Assembly (NCBI GenBank): GCA_937914945.1
Contig: CALGJF010000056.1
Location: 1-64,000, forward strand
Direction of reading: 5' to 3'
Origin: an uncultured Bacteroidales bacterium
GTDB lineage: Bacteria > Bacteroidota > Bacteroidia > Bacteroidales > Bacteroidaceae
Length of the DNA stretch: 64,000 nucleotides
Shown here: piece by piece, positions 54,004-61,377 of the stretch
Position numbering within the stretch: the stretch's first letter is position 1
How the letters are laid out: every line of letters starts with the position of its first letter
Made by a program: the position numbers and the translations under genes
The notes under the pieces: generated by a model
Told to the model about the DNA's origin: nothing
Databases searched by the model: none
What the model saw: only the letters and a program-made list of their open reading frames with translations

Positions 54004-54168
54004 ATGAAGAAAGAGTATATTTCACCCTTTGCGGTGTATGTGATGATTGAATGCAATGCTATGATTGCTGCAAGTGAAAAAGTCGAAATAGAGACCGACG
54101 GCCCGGGCGGTGCCGAACATCTTGGCAACAAAAAAGATGGCTCCTGGGGTAATCTCTGGAATAAATAA
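54004..54168 (+). CDS. Small conserved-type peptide, 54 residues
   Basis: Begins MKKEYISPFAVYVMIE and ends GSWGNLWNK. The large glycosidase stop is at 53990-53992 and another in-frame ATG overlaps it (TAATG at 53990-53994), so translation is probably coupled; that start would add four residues. Similar short peptides of the form MKKxYIxP...(M/L)xAxS are frequent in Prevotella-like genomes and have no known function. The C-terminal half is acidic, then rich in Gly, Asn and Trp. No signal peptide is evident. Confidence 0.6.
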   Translation: MKKEYISPFAVYVMIECNAMIAASEKVEIETDGPGGAEHLGNKKDGSWGNLWNK

Positions 54169-54189
54169 AGCCTATATAGGCTGTTAAAC

Positions 54190-54232
54190 AAGATGGGGTA
54201 TGGCATGTGTCGTACTCCATCTTATTTTTTAT
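54190..54232 (+). terminator. Terminator after the peptide gene
   Basis: AAGATGG (54190-54196) pairs with CCATCTT (54217-54223), with an inner GTA/TAC extension, followed by ATTTTTTAT. It ends the glycosidase/peptide transcript. Confidence 0.7.
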
Positions 54233-54290
54233 AATCTATTTATTTAACTAATTTTGGGGTAAGTATGCCCGAAATAAGGAATAATTGTGC

Positions 54291-54298
54291 TACCTTTG
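54291..54298 (+). promoter_or_regulatory. -7 box of gpmI
   Basis: TACCTTTG fits TAnnTTTG, 67 bp before ATG 54366. Confidence 0.5.
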
Positions 54299-54365
54299 TA
54301 CCATGGTATGCCGTGCGTGCGGCAGTTAAACGGTTTTGTATATAAATAATCAAATAAATAATATT

Positions 54366-55865
54366 ATGGCAAACAAAGCATTATTGGTAATCCTCGATGG
54401 TTGGGGAATTGGTAATCATGGTAAAGGTGATGTTATTTTCAATACCCCCACACCTTATTGGGATCATTTGGTATCGGTATATCCTAACTCAAAATTGCAG
54501 GCAAGCGGCGAGAATGTAGGTCTCCCCGCAGGCCAGATGGGTAACAGCGAGGTTGGCCACCTTAATATTGGTGGTGGTCGCGTGGTATATCAGGATTTGT
54601 TGAAGATTAACCGTGCCATAGCCGATGGCTCGATAGCGCAGAACCCCGAATTGGTGGCAGCAGTGGAGTATGCCAAGAATAATGGCAAGAAACTCCATTT
54701 TATGGGCCTCACCTCAAACGGAGGAGTTCACAGCTCATTGGAGCACTTGGAGGCTATGTATAAGTTTGCAGTGGAGCAGGGTGTGGAGAATGCCTTTGTT
54801 CACTGCTTTATGGATGGTCGCGACACCGACCCCAAGAGCGGTGCAGGCTTCATTGCCGACCTCACAGCAAAGAACCTCAAACTCGCTACCATCGTGGGCC
54901 GTTATTATGCAATGGACCGCGACAAGCGTTGGGAGCGTGTTAAAATAGCATACGACCTCATTGTAAATGGCGAGGGCAAGCCCGCAGCAGATATGGTTGC
55001 TGCTGTTGAGGAGTCTTATGCCGAGGGTGTTACCGATGAGTTCATCAAGCCCATTGTCAATACCGCTTTCGATGGTCGTATAGGTGAGGGTGATGCAGTA
55101 ATCTTCTTCAACTACCGCAACGACCGTGCCAAGGAGCTCACCGTGGTGCTCACACAAGAGGATATGCCTGCCGAGGGCATGCACACAATCCCCGGCTTGC
55201 AATACTATTGCATGACACCTTATGATGCAAAATTCACAGGTGTGCATATTCTGTTCGACAAAGAGAACGTAGATAACACACTTGGCGAGTTTGTGTCAAA
55301 GCAGGGCATGAAACAGCTCCACATTGCCGAGACCGAGAAATATGCCCACGTAACATTCTTCTTCAATGGTGGTCGCGAGGCTCCCTACGAGGGCGAGGAG
55401 CGTATCCTTGTTCCCTCTCCCAAGGTTGCCACATACGACCTTCAGCCCGAGATGAGCGCATACGAGGTTAAGGACAAATTGGTTGCCGAGATAAATTCAG
55501 AGAAGTTCGATTTCATCGTTGTGAACTTTGCCAATGGTGATATGGTGGGCCACACAGGTATTTATAGCGCAATAGAGAAGGCTGTTCTTGCCGTTGATGC
55601 CTGCCTTAAGGATGTTATTGAGGCTGCCCGCGAGCATGGTTATGAGTCTATCATCATTGCCGACCATGGTAATGCCGATAACGCTGTGAACACCGATGGT
55701 TCTCCCAATACCGCCCACTCGCTCAACCCCGTTCCTTGCGTGTATGTAACAAACAAGGAGAATGCAACCATAAAGGATGGTATTTTGGCCGATGTTGCCC
55801 CCACAATCCTCAAAATTATGGGCTTGGAGGCACCTGCCGAAATGACCGGTGAGGCATTGATTTAA
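54366..55865 (+). CDS. gpmI: Cofactor-independent phosphoglycerate mutase
   Basis: 499 residues from ATG 54366, where the family start MANKALLVILDGWGIG begins; the frame to 54336 adds a low-complexity Asn-rich stretch. The Mn ligand D11 and catalytic Ser61 in GQMGNSEVGH are present, as are the binding motifs MDGRDTDP and IADHGNADN. It interconverts 3- and 2-phosphoglycerate in glycolysis. It has its own promoter box and a strong terminator. Confidence 0.97.
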   Translation: MANKALLVILDGWGIGNHGKGDVIFNTPTPYWDHLVSVYPNSKLQASGENVGLPAGQMGNSEVGHLNIGGGRVVYQDLLKINRAIADGSIAQNPELVAAVEYAKNNGKKLHFMGLTSNGGVHSSLEHLEAMYKFAVEQGVENAFVHCFMDGRDTDPKSGAGFIADLTAKNLKLATIVGRYYAMDRDKRWERVKIAYDLIVNGEGKPAADMVAAVEESYAEGVTDEFIKPIVNTAFDGRIGEGDAVIFFNYRNDRAKELTVVLTQEDMPAEGMHTIPGLQYYCMTPYDAKFTGVHILFDKENVDNTLGEFVSKQGMKQLHIAETEKYAHVTFFFNGGREAPYEGEERILVPSPKVATYDLQPEMSAYEVKDKLVAEINSEKFDFIVVNFANGDMVGHTGIYSAIEKAVLAVDACLKDVIEAAREHGYESIIIADHGNADNAVNTDGSPNTAHSLNPVPCVYVTNKENATIKDGILADVAPTILKIMGLEAPAEMTGEALI

Positions 55866-55878
55866 TTATAATAGGTGT

Positions 55879-55920
55879 AGCATAGCGGCTGCGTTCAGCG
55901 TAGCCGCTATGCTGTTTTAT
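55879..55920 (+). terminator. Terminator after gpmI
   Basis: AGCATAGCGGCT (55879-55890) and AGCCGCTATGCT (55902-55913) form a perfect 12-bp stem with an 11-nt loop, followed by GTTTTATTTG. Confidence 0.85.
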
Positions 55921-55940
55921 TTGTTCTAACAGCCTATTTC

Positions 55941-55969
55941 CAAAGAGGAACGAGCGCGAGGTTACGAGC
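55941..55969 (+). repeat. Left direct repeat flanking the DUF559 gene
   Basis: 29 bp ending in GAGCGCGAGGTTACGAGC, identical at 28 of 29 positions to 56408-56436. It ends 1 bp before the DUF559 start codon. Confidence 0.85.
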
Positions 55970-55970
55970 T

Positions 55971-56348
55971 ATGAAGCATTGTGGTAGGGCAGTAAATAGG
56001 AAAGAAGTTAAGGAGTTAAGGCGCAATTTGCGTAGGAATCTTACTCCTACTGAGGCTGTGTTGTGGGTGCGTCTTAAGGCGGGCAATTTGCAAGGAACAA
56101 GGTGGAGGCGCCAATTCTCTGTGGGAAATTATATATTGGACTTTTATTGCCCTCAATATAAGCTTTGCATAGAACTCGATGGCGCTTCGCATTTTACAAT
56201 GGAGGGCGATACCTACGATTTTGATAGAACGGAATTTTTGAAATCAAAGGGTATTTGTGTTTTAAGATTCGAAAATAAAGATATTTGGGAAAATATAGAT
56301 GCCGTCTTGGAGACTATAAAAATGTATTTCCAACTCCCTCCCGGCTAA
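55971..56348 (+). CDS. DUF559 (Vsr-like) endonuclease-domain protein
   Basis: 125 residues, the usual length. A helical N terminus (RRNLTPTEAVLW) is followed by the nuclease-like core with D57 in YILDFYC and the E68-D70-H74 motif (IELDGASH), related to very-short-patch repair endonucleases. The biological role of the family is unknown. The gene sits between two near-identical 29-bp direct repeats and starts directly after the left one, so it looks like a moveable cassette. No partner methyltransferase is present. Confidence 0.85.
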   Translation: MKHCGRAVNRKEVKELRRNLRRNLTPTEAVLWVRLKAGNLQGTRWRRQFSVGNYILDFYCPQYKLCIELDGASHFTMEGDTYDFDRTEFLKSKGICVLRFENKDIWENIDAVLETIKMYFQLPPG

Positions 56349-56356
56349 AGCCGTAC

Positions 56357-56418
56357 TCCCTCTATAAACAGAGGGAGAGTATTTTGAAATTAAACTGTCC
56401 CTCTTTGCAAAGAGGGAC
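56357..56418. repeat. Two hairpins on the right flank of the DUF559 gene
   Basis: CTCCCTCT...AGAGGGAG (about 56357-56378) forms an 8-bp stem. The 22-bp perfect palindrome at 56397-56418 (TCCCTCTTTG core) overlaps the right direct repeat. Both share the CCCTCT/AGAGGG motif and look like parts of one repeated boundary element or terminator. Confidence 0.5.
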
Positions 56419-56436
56419 GAGCGCGAGGTTACGAGC
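56408..56436 (+). repeat. Right direct repeat flanking the DUF559 gene
   Basis: 29 bp, 28 of 29 identical to 55941-55969 and in the same orientation, 467 bp further on. It lies 60 bp downstream of the DUF559 stop. Confidence 0.85.
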
Positions 56437-56487
56437 GCGGAGGGAGTTATCATACGCCCAAGATAAAATATAAAACAAAGAAAAATT

Positions 56488-57072
56488 ATGGTACAGATAG
56501 GTGATGCAATAGTTTCGTTCGACCTGTTTCAAGAATATTTTTGTTGCAACCCCTCGCAATGCAAGGGAATATGTTGCGTGGAGGGCGATGCCGGTGCCCC
56601 GGTCCTCTTTGACGAGGTTGAGAAGCTTGAGGAGGCTTTGGAGGTTGTGGCAGATGAGATGTCGCCCGCAGCCCGCGCCATTGCCGATGAGCAGGGTGTG
56701 GTTTATACCGACCGCGACGGCGACCTTGTAACCTCCATTGTCGATGGCAAGGATTGTATCTTTGCATCGCGCGACGAAAAAGGGTGCTGTATCTGCCTTA
56801 TAGAGAAGGCATATAACGAGGGGCGCATAGGGTGGCGCAAACCTATCTCCTGTTATCTGTACCCTGTGCGCTTGCGCAAGGTTGGCGACCTCACTGCCGT
56901 TAATTTCCACAAGTGGGATGTGTGTCGCAGCGCTGTGGTAGCAGGCCGTCGTAAGGGCATAAAGGCATACGAATTCCTCAAAGGGCCATTGATAGAACGT
57001 TTTGGCGAGGAGTGGTATAGTGAATTACTCATAGTGGCAAAAGAATTAGAGAAGCAGGGACTGCTTCGATAA
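56488..57072 (+). CDS. DUF3109 (YkgJ-like) cysteine-rich protein
   Basis: 194 residues with a family-type Cys pattern (FCCNPSQCKGICC at 18-30, KGCCICL near 95, ISCYLYP near 119, DVCRSA near 143), probably binding zinc or an iron-sulfur cluster. The function is unknown. The last 15 codons lie within the first copy of the 152-bp repeat unit, and a second version of the same 14-residue C-terminus, written with different codons, remains downstream at 57332-57376. The present 3' end therefore seems to be a replacement of the original one. Confidence 0.82.
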   Translation: MVQIGDAIVSFDLFQEYFCCNPSQCKGICCVEGDAGAPVLFDEVEKLEEALEVVADEMSPAARAIADEQGVVYTDRDGDLVTSIVDGKDCIFASRDEKGCCICLIEKAYNEGRIGWRKPISCYLYPVRLRKVGDLTAVNFHKWDVCRSAVVAGRRKGIKAYEFLKGPLIERFGEEWYSELLIVAKELEKQGLLR

Positions 57073-57092
57073 GTCTTGCCACTATGAGTAAT
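57024..57092. repeat. 17-bp inverted repeat at the DUF3109 gene end
   Basis: ATTACTCATAGTGGCAA (57024-57040) and TTGCCACTATGAGTAAT (57076-57092) are perfect reverse complements with a 35-nt spacer that holds the stop codon. The displaced original end has the same feature with one mismatch (TTTTGCCGCTATG). It may terminate transcription or be a recombinase site. Confidence 0.6.
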
Positions 57093-57376
57093 CGATGAAG
57101 CGGGCAGCAAACGGTCGCACGCGTCGCCGGTGTAACTGGCGCCGTGCGGGTTGCGATTAGCACGCTTTGTCAATTTCTGCTCATAGTGGCAAAAGAATTA
57201 GAGAAGCAGGGACTGCTTCGATAAGTCTTGCCACTATGAGTAATCGATGAAGCGGGCAGCAAACGGTCGCACGCGTCGCCGGTGTAACTGGCGCCGTGCG
57301 GGTTGCGATTAGCACGCTTTGTCAATTTCTGCTCATAGTGGCAAAAGAGCTTGAGAAACAAGGGTTGCTTAGATAA
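57028..57376 (+). mobile_element. Two tandem 152-bp units inserted in the 3' end of the DUF3109 gene, plus displaced original 3' end
   Basis: 57028-57179 and 57180-57331 are identical. Each begins CTCATAGTGGCAAAAGA and ends GCTTTGTCAATTTCTG. A third copy of the first 17 bp at 57332 continues differently: the 45 bp 57332-57376 encode LIVAKELEKQGLLR and a stop, the same peptide as the gene's present end, yet seven of the last nine sense codons differ and all are synonymous. The unit includes a GC-rich imperfect hairpin (CGCACG...CGTGCG). This is the pattern left by a site-specific insertion into a gene's 3' end that carries its own replacement end. No recombinase gene is present, so it would be mobilised in trans. 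Tandem duplication plus gene conversion is the alternative. Confidence 0.6.
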
Positions 57377-57749
57377 TATTTTGCCGCTATGCGTAGTGCC
57401 CGCTTTGTCAATTTCGGTAAAGCAAATTTTTTAATAGATAAAGCGAGCTGCATGCGGTCGCCCGCATGGCGCCGATGAAATTAGCGCTGTGCGGCGTGCA
57501 AGAGGTTTGCTCTTGCTGCAAACCTATATCTACACCTTTAATAAAATAAAAGGTGGTTATATACAATATTACACTAAATGTAAGATTGTCATCTCGACCA
57601 TACACTAATGAAAAAAAATCAAAAGAGGTTTTCGATGAGCTATGCGAATAACGTATGTGAGAGATCTAAATAGTTATTTATTGAGATTTTTCCTCCCTTT
57701 GGTCGTCAAAATGACAACCTTGTGTAAACTGCTATATAAATACCAACCT
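57377..57749. other. Non-coding stretch with a degenerate relative of the 152-bp unit
   Basis: No gene is seen. GCTTTGTCAATTTC, the end of the repeat unit, recurs at 57402-57415. A GC-rich block at about 57441-57500 (CGGTCGCCCGC...GCTGTGCGGCG) resembles the hairpin block of the unit in order and spacing but is diverged, suggesting an older insertion of the same kind. From 57530 on the DNA is AT-rich without evident features. Confidence 0.4.
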
Positions 57750-58205
57750 TTATTTCAGTTTTGTCCAATAGATGGTGGTTCCGATACCCCAAATATTACC
57801 AAACAATTTAAGTTTCTTTGCATCCACAAATTCGGCCTCCACATTCACGCGGATACCTTTTGAGGGGTCATAAATCTTGGCACCGTTCCACTCGCCCTCT
57901 TCTTTGTCGAACTTCAATCCCTTGACAATAACCACTTTGTCAATATCTACATTGCGTAGGTTTTTATCGGGGTTCTTTACATCCTTACGTTTATTACCAT
58001 TTGCATCAAGGGGTTTCTCAACCCAAAACATCTGTGCGGTATATGTGCCATCGGCTGCCTTGGTTACGCGTACCTTGCTCTTGCTGCCACCGCGGTCGGT
58101 CAAATACTCGCCAATAATCTCGTCGCCATTCTTGTTGATGCTCTGTGCAAATGAGGTTACTGAAAGCATCATTGCGCAGATAAGTGAAAAGATAATTTTC
58201 TTCAT
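57750..58205 (-). CDS. DUF2147 secreted protein
   Basis: 151 residues from ATG 58205, which gives a clear signal peptide (MKKIIFSLICAMML, cleavage near AQ21); the longer frame to 58298 lacks a signal start. The mature domain (IIGEYLTDRGGSKSKVRV, then GIRVNVEAEFVDAKKLKLFG) is typical of DUF2147, a small periplasmic beta-rich protein of unknown function. It has its own promoter box and operator-like repeats. It ends in a region without further genes. Confidence 0.85.
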   Translation of the reverse strand: MKKIIFSLICAMMLSVTSFAQSINKNGDEIIGEYLTDRGGSKSKVRVTKAADGTYTAQMFWVEKPLDANGNKRKDVKNPDKNLRNVDIDKVVIVKGLKFDKEEGEWNGAKIYDPSKGIRVNVEAEFVDAKKLKLFGNIWGIGTTIYWTKLK

Positions 58206-58232
58206 TTTTTCTTCTTTTTTTTGATTTTCGCG

Positions 58233-58240
58233 CAAAATTA
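58233..58240 (-). promoter_or_regulatory. -7 box of the DUF2147 gene
   Basis: Minus-strand TAATTTTG fits TAnnTTTG, 27 bp upstream of ATG 58205. Confidence 0.5.
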
Positions 58241-58244
58241 TGGC

Positions 58245-58322
58245 AAAAACTGCACACTTGCCAAGCAAATGTGCAGTTAATTTGGGCGTTTTGCACAAAA
58301 TTAAGCCTTGTGTGCAGTTTTT
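58245..58322 (-). promoter_or_regulatory. 13-bp inverted repeat upstream of the DUF2147 gene
   Basis: AAAAACTGCACAC (58245-58257) and GTGTGCAGTTTTT (58310-58322) are perfect reverse complements 52 bp apart. A third related site ATGTGCAGTT lies at 58269-58278. They flank the -33 region of the DUF2147 promoter and may be operator sites, or the outer part may end the upstream gene's transcript. Confidence 0.4.
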
Positions 58323-58349
58323 GTCTAAAACGTGGTTTTTATTTATCTC

Positions 58350-59657
58350 TTATTGTGCTGCGCCTTCCCGCTCGCGCTGAACAATAAGCAGATTGGTGGC
58401 AGCTTGTTCATCTCCCATATCGGCAGCTTTTTCAAAGGCGCGCTCTGCCGCGTGCAAGCGATGGCGACGATAGTCTATCACCCCTTGCAGATTAATAGCG
58501 CGGGCATCGTCTTTGTATTGTCGTAGCAGTTGCGCCATTTTGTGATAATCGGGTTGCGGGTTGTTTATCAGCTCATTAACAATTTCGTTTATAGCCATAG
58601 CTGCACTATCTGTCTGGCTGTGATAGTAGATGGCACTGACCGAGGCTCCACGTTGCTTGGCAAAGGCTGTGCGCGACAGCTCGCGGTATAGTTCTCCATT
58701 GTTGTAGTCGTGCAGAATGATTTCTCGTTTGGTAGCAGACGGCTCCTTCTGCAAGCGTGCGATGAGGCTGTCGCCGTCAGGTATATCAAGCATTGCTATA
58801 TCTCTATATATAAGTTGCCAATCCCTGCCGCCGTCGGCTATCTCAAAAACAGAATCGTGCAGGTGGTGATGGGTGCGAATGTGATCTCGCAGAGCCATGG
58901 CACGCCTATATCCAAGGTCGGCGTTTCTCTGCTCGTTCCCTTCGGGTGATGTGTAGCCAACAAGCTGAACAGCCTCCACCGTGGTGGTGCTGTCGGCAAT
59001 AATACGGTTTATTATAGACATCAGTTCCTGGATGGATTGCGCGTTGTTCATGTAGTTTACATCGAGCAAGGGGCTGCCGGTGCGATAGCGCACAATACGT
59101 TTGGCTTCGCTCGGGTTCTTGTCGCTCTCGTCGATGGGGGTATATTGGTGTATATTCTTTACATAGGGGTGCTCCTTTGCAATGTGGTCGGCAATGGTCA
59201 TTGCGGCATCCACCTTGTGGCAACTGAGGGGTGGTGCGGGCGGTAAAACAATCTCCATGGTGTCGAGTGTGAAGGAGATGTTTTTGTTGTCCCTGTTGTA
59301 TTCGCAGTAGGTAACCCCGAGGATTGTGTCGCTGGCATACTGCTCGGGTATGGCAATTATGCATTGATTATTGCCATGGTTGTGCAGATTGGGCTGGTAA
59401 CCGTGGCGTTTCATATACTGCTTGGCGTATTTGCGCCCTTGGAAATGTCGGGCTGTGGTGGATATGCAGGTGTCGGGGTTGCATAAATGTGTTATGAGCA
59501 ACATGCCGTCTTTTGCCGGTAACTTGTCTATCTCGTAGTCGAGTGTAACATACCAATTACTGTCTTTATGCTCAACGGAGCAGTTTTCGGGGGATATTTG
59601 CGCCGATGCACCCGTTATGGCAAGCAACGCAGATACGATTGCTGATATTCGTTTCAT
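58350..59657 (-). CDS. Secreted OmpA-like protein with TPR-like tail
   Basis: 435 residues with a signal peptide (to about 19, ASAQ). The N-terminal beta domain (about 20-140) is followed by an OmpA-like peptidoglycan-associated region with the motif VGYTSPEGNEQRNADLGYRR near 218-237. The C terminus has Sel1-like helices (AERAFEKAADMGDEQAA). Such DUF3868/OmpA-like proteins in Bacteroidales are often linked with fimbria-type surface proteins, none of which is visible here. Probably an envelope protein attached to the cell wall. Confidence 0.68.
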   Translation of the reverse strand: MKRISAIVSALLAITGASAQISPENCSVEHKDSNWYVTLDYEIDKLPAKDGMLLITHLCNPDTCISTTARHFQGRKYAKQYMKRHGYQPNLHNHGNNQCIIAIPEQYASDTILGVTYCEYNRDNKNISFTLDTMEIVLPPAPPLSCHKVDAAMTIADHIAKEHPYVKNIHQYTPIDESDKNPSEAKRIVRYRTGSPLLDVNYMNNAQSIQELMSIINRIIADSTTTVEAVQLVGYTSPEGNEQRNADLGYRRAMALRDHIRTHHHLHDSVFEIADGGRDWQLIYRDIAMLDIPDGDSLIARLQKEPSATKREIILHDYNNGELYRELSRTAFAKQRGASVSAIYYHSQTDSAAMAINEIVNELINNPQPDYHKMAQLLRQYKDDARAINLQGVIDYRRHRLHAAERAFEKAADMGDEQAATNLLIVQREREGAAQ

Positions 59658-59726
59658 AGGGCTTATGTTTTTTTTGATTATACCTCTATAAAACGAAAAA
59701 ACAGGTGTTAAGGTTCGCGCGACGGC

Positions 59727-60434
59727 TTAAAGAGCTAATATGTCGGGCAGTTCCTCGAGTGTGCTTATAACGGCTGTTGGTGTGGCTTCGGGTATAACGG
59801 GTTCCTCCTCCCAGCAAACGTTTTTTAACCACACGGCCTTGCAACCGAGGGTGCGCGCCGGGTATATGTCCTTCTTGTACGAATCGCCCACCACCAAAAT
59901 GTTTTCAGCAGGCAGTCCAAGAGCCTTTACTCCAAGTGCAAACAGCGCAGGGTCGGGCTTGCGCAGGCCCACCACCGACGATTCTACAATAGTGTGAAAG
60001 TAGCTGCTTAATCCGAACTCTTCAAGTACCACAGGCATGTTGCCATAAAAGTTTGTAACCAATACCAAGGGAAAATGTGTGGCAATGTTCTCTATTATAC
60101 CAAGGGTTGTTTGCAGTGTGTCCGTAACCTTTCGGTAGCAACCGTTTGCAATCTTCTTCTCCTGTTCACAGCTTATTGCGCAGCCATTCTCTTTGAGCCA
60201 TTGAACTTGCAATGCAATCTTTTTTTCAAGCAGGTTGCGGAACGTGTCGGTAGCTTCTATTATTGGGTTCTTTGCAAGCGTGCGTTCTCCATGCACGTAT
60301 GCTTGGCGAAAGAGTACCTTGTCAATGGATACGGCAGCTTTTTTGTACTGTTCCTCAATTACCTCGCCCCAATGGATGCCGTTGGTGTCTATCGTGCCGC
60401 CGTAGTCAAATATTATCCCTTTAATCGAATTCAT
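59727..60434 (-). CDS. HAD family phosphatase of the headgroup operon
   Basis: 235 residues from ATG 60434 (MNSIKGIIFDYGGTID), which overlaps the upstream gene by 14 bp. HAD motif I is DYGGT (D10), motif II VLVTNFYG, and motifs III/IV appear in LRKPDPALF and VVGDSYKKDI. It should hydrolyse a small phosphate ester. As the last gene of the four-gene operon it may remove the phosphate from a phosphatidyl-alcohol phosphate made by the preceding enzyme, or recycle a sugar/polyol phosphate; a general housekeeping phosphatase is also possible. Confidence 0.85.
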   Translation of the reverse strand: MNSIKGIIFDYGGTIDTNGIHWGEVIEEQYKKAAVSIDKVLFRQAYVHGERTLAKNPIIEATDTFRNLLEKKIALQVQWLKENGCAISCEQEKKIANGCYRKVTDTLQTTLGIIENIATHFPLVLVTNFYGNMPVVLEEFGLSSYFHTIVESSVVGLRKPDPALFALGVKALGLPAENILVVGDSYKKDIYPARTLGCKAVWLKNVCWEEEPVIPEATPTAVISTLEELPDILAL

Positions 60435-61374
60435 AGCCCTCCTCAATCTTTTTTGTCAATCTGCGGCAAAGCGCCTCGTGTTTATATCTCATATAGGCAA
60501 ATAGAATCATCAACACAATCAGTTCAAAGAAGAAATATAGCCACAACTCGCCTGTGAGCATGGAGAAACAGAGCATTATGGCGCGAGAATTGAATGTGAG
60601 TATGTTTGTGTACTTCATAAGCGGGAGGCTCCCTTTGCGAAACTCCTCGCGCAATCCTCGTGGCAGGTCGGTGCCATATTTTTTGCGTACAGCGGCGATG
60701 AAGTGCTGGAATGCCGGTGTCATTCGTTCCTGGTTGTCTACGTATGCTATGTATGCGTTAAGGAATATTTTCCAAAAGAGGTTGCCCCGCCATGGCGTGT
60801 CGGCATACTCTCGGCGTTGTGCTGCGGAATCGTGGAATTCATTGCCGTTCTTCTCGTTGATGAAATAGAGGTGGATGTTGCGGTAGTAGTCGGCAAGCTG
60901 GCATTGTGAGCCGTGCACCCAAAAACCGCAGAACGAGCACAGAATCCACACTATCACTCCCCACTCATATTGCGGTGCGAAGGGAATGGGCTCGAAAGTG
61001 AGGCGGGCGGCCAATGCAAAATATATGCAGAAGAACCAGCAATCGCCGGCAAAGCCATCGAGAATGCGCCCCCAGCGTGTCTTTTGCCCGGTTATGCGTG
61101 CAAGCTGTCCGTCGGTGCTGTCATATAGATTGGCCCACATAAGCAACAGCACTCCCAGGGCATTCCATCGGAGGCTGTCTTGGTAAAAGCACACTCCCGC
61201 TGCTATACCCAAAAATATCGATAAAATGGTTATTACGTTGGGGTGCACTCCGCGGTTGCGAAAAAAGAGCGCGCAGTGGAAACCGAGCGGGCGGTAGAAC
61301 CACAGGTCGAGGAACTCCTCTGTGTCTCTCGATTTTATCGATGCTTCGTATATTTTTTTATCTTCCTCCTTCAT
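60421..61374 (-). CDS. CDP-alcohol phosphatidyltransferase family protein
   Basis: 317 residues with several membrane helices. The signature motif begins at D85: DSTDGQLAR (85-93), then eight residues, G102, D106. The final Asp is at 111, one residue later than the canonical DX3D spacing (here D-GFAG-D). The family joins a CDP-linked lipid and an alcohol, or a CDP-alcohol and a lipid, in membrane lipid synthesis. The start lies 3 bp after the ATP-grasp stop and the end overlaps the HAD gene. The N-terminal part (HPNVITILSIFLGI) is family-typical. The alcohol is unknown. Confidence 0.88.
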   Translation of the reverse strand: MKEEDKKIYEASIKSRDTEEFLDLWFYRPLGFHCALFFRNRGVHPNVITILSIFLGIAAGVCFYQDSLRWNALGVLLLMWANLYDSTDGQLARITGQKTRWGRILDGFAGDCWFFCIYFALAARLTFEPIPFAPQYEWGVIVWILCSFCGFWVHGSQCQLADYYRNIHLYFINEKNGNEFHDSAAQRREYADTPWRGNLFWKIFLNAYIAYVDNQERMTPAFQHFIAAVRKKYGTDLPRGLREEFRKGSLPLMKYTNILTFNSRAIMLCFSMLTGELWLYFFFELIVLMILFAYMRYKHEALCRRLTKKIEEGYEFD

Positions 61375-61377
61375 ATT

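Noticed and set aside
57028..57376. CRISPR-like array
   Set aside because: The two 152-bp units are directly adjacent and identical over their whole length, with no unique spacers and no cas genes.
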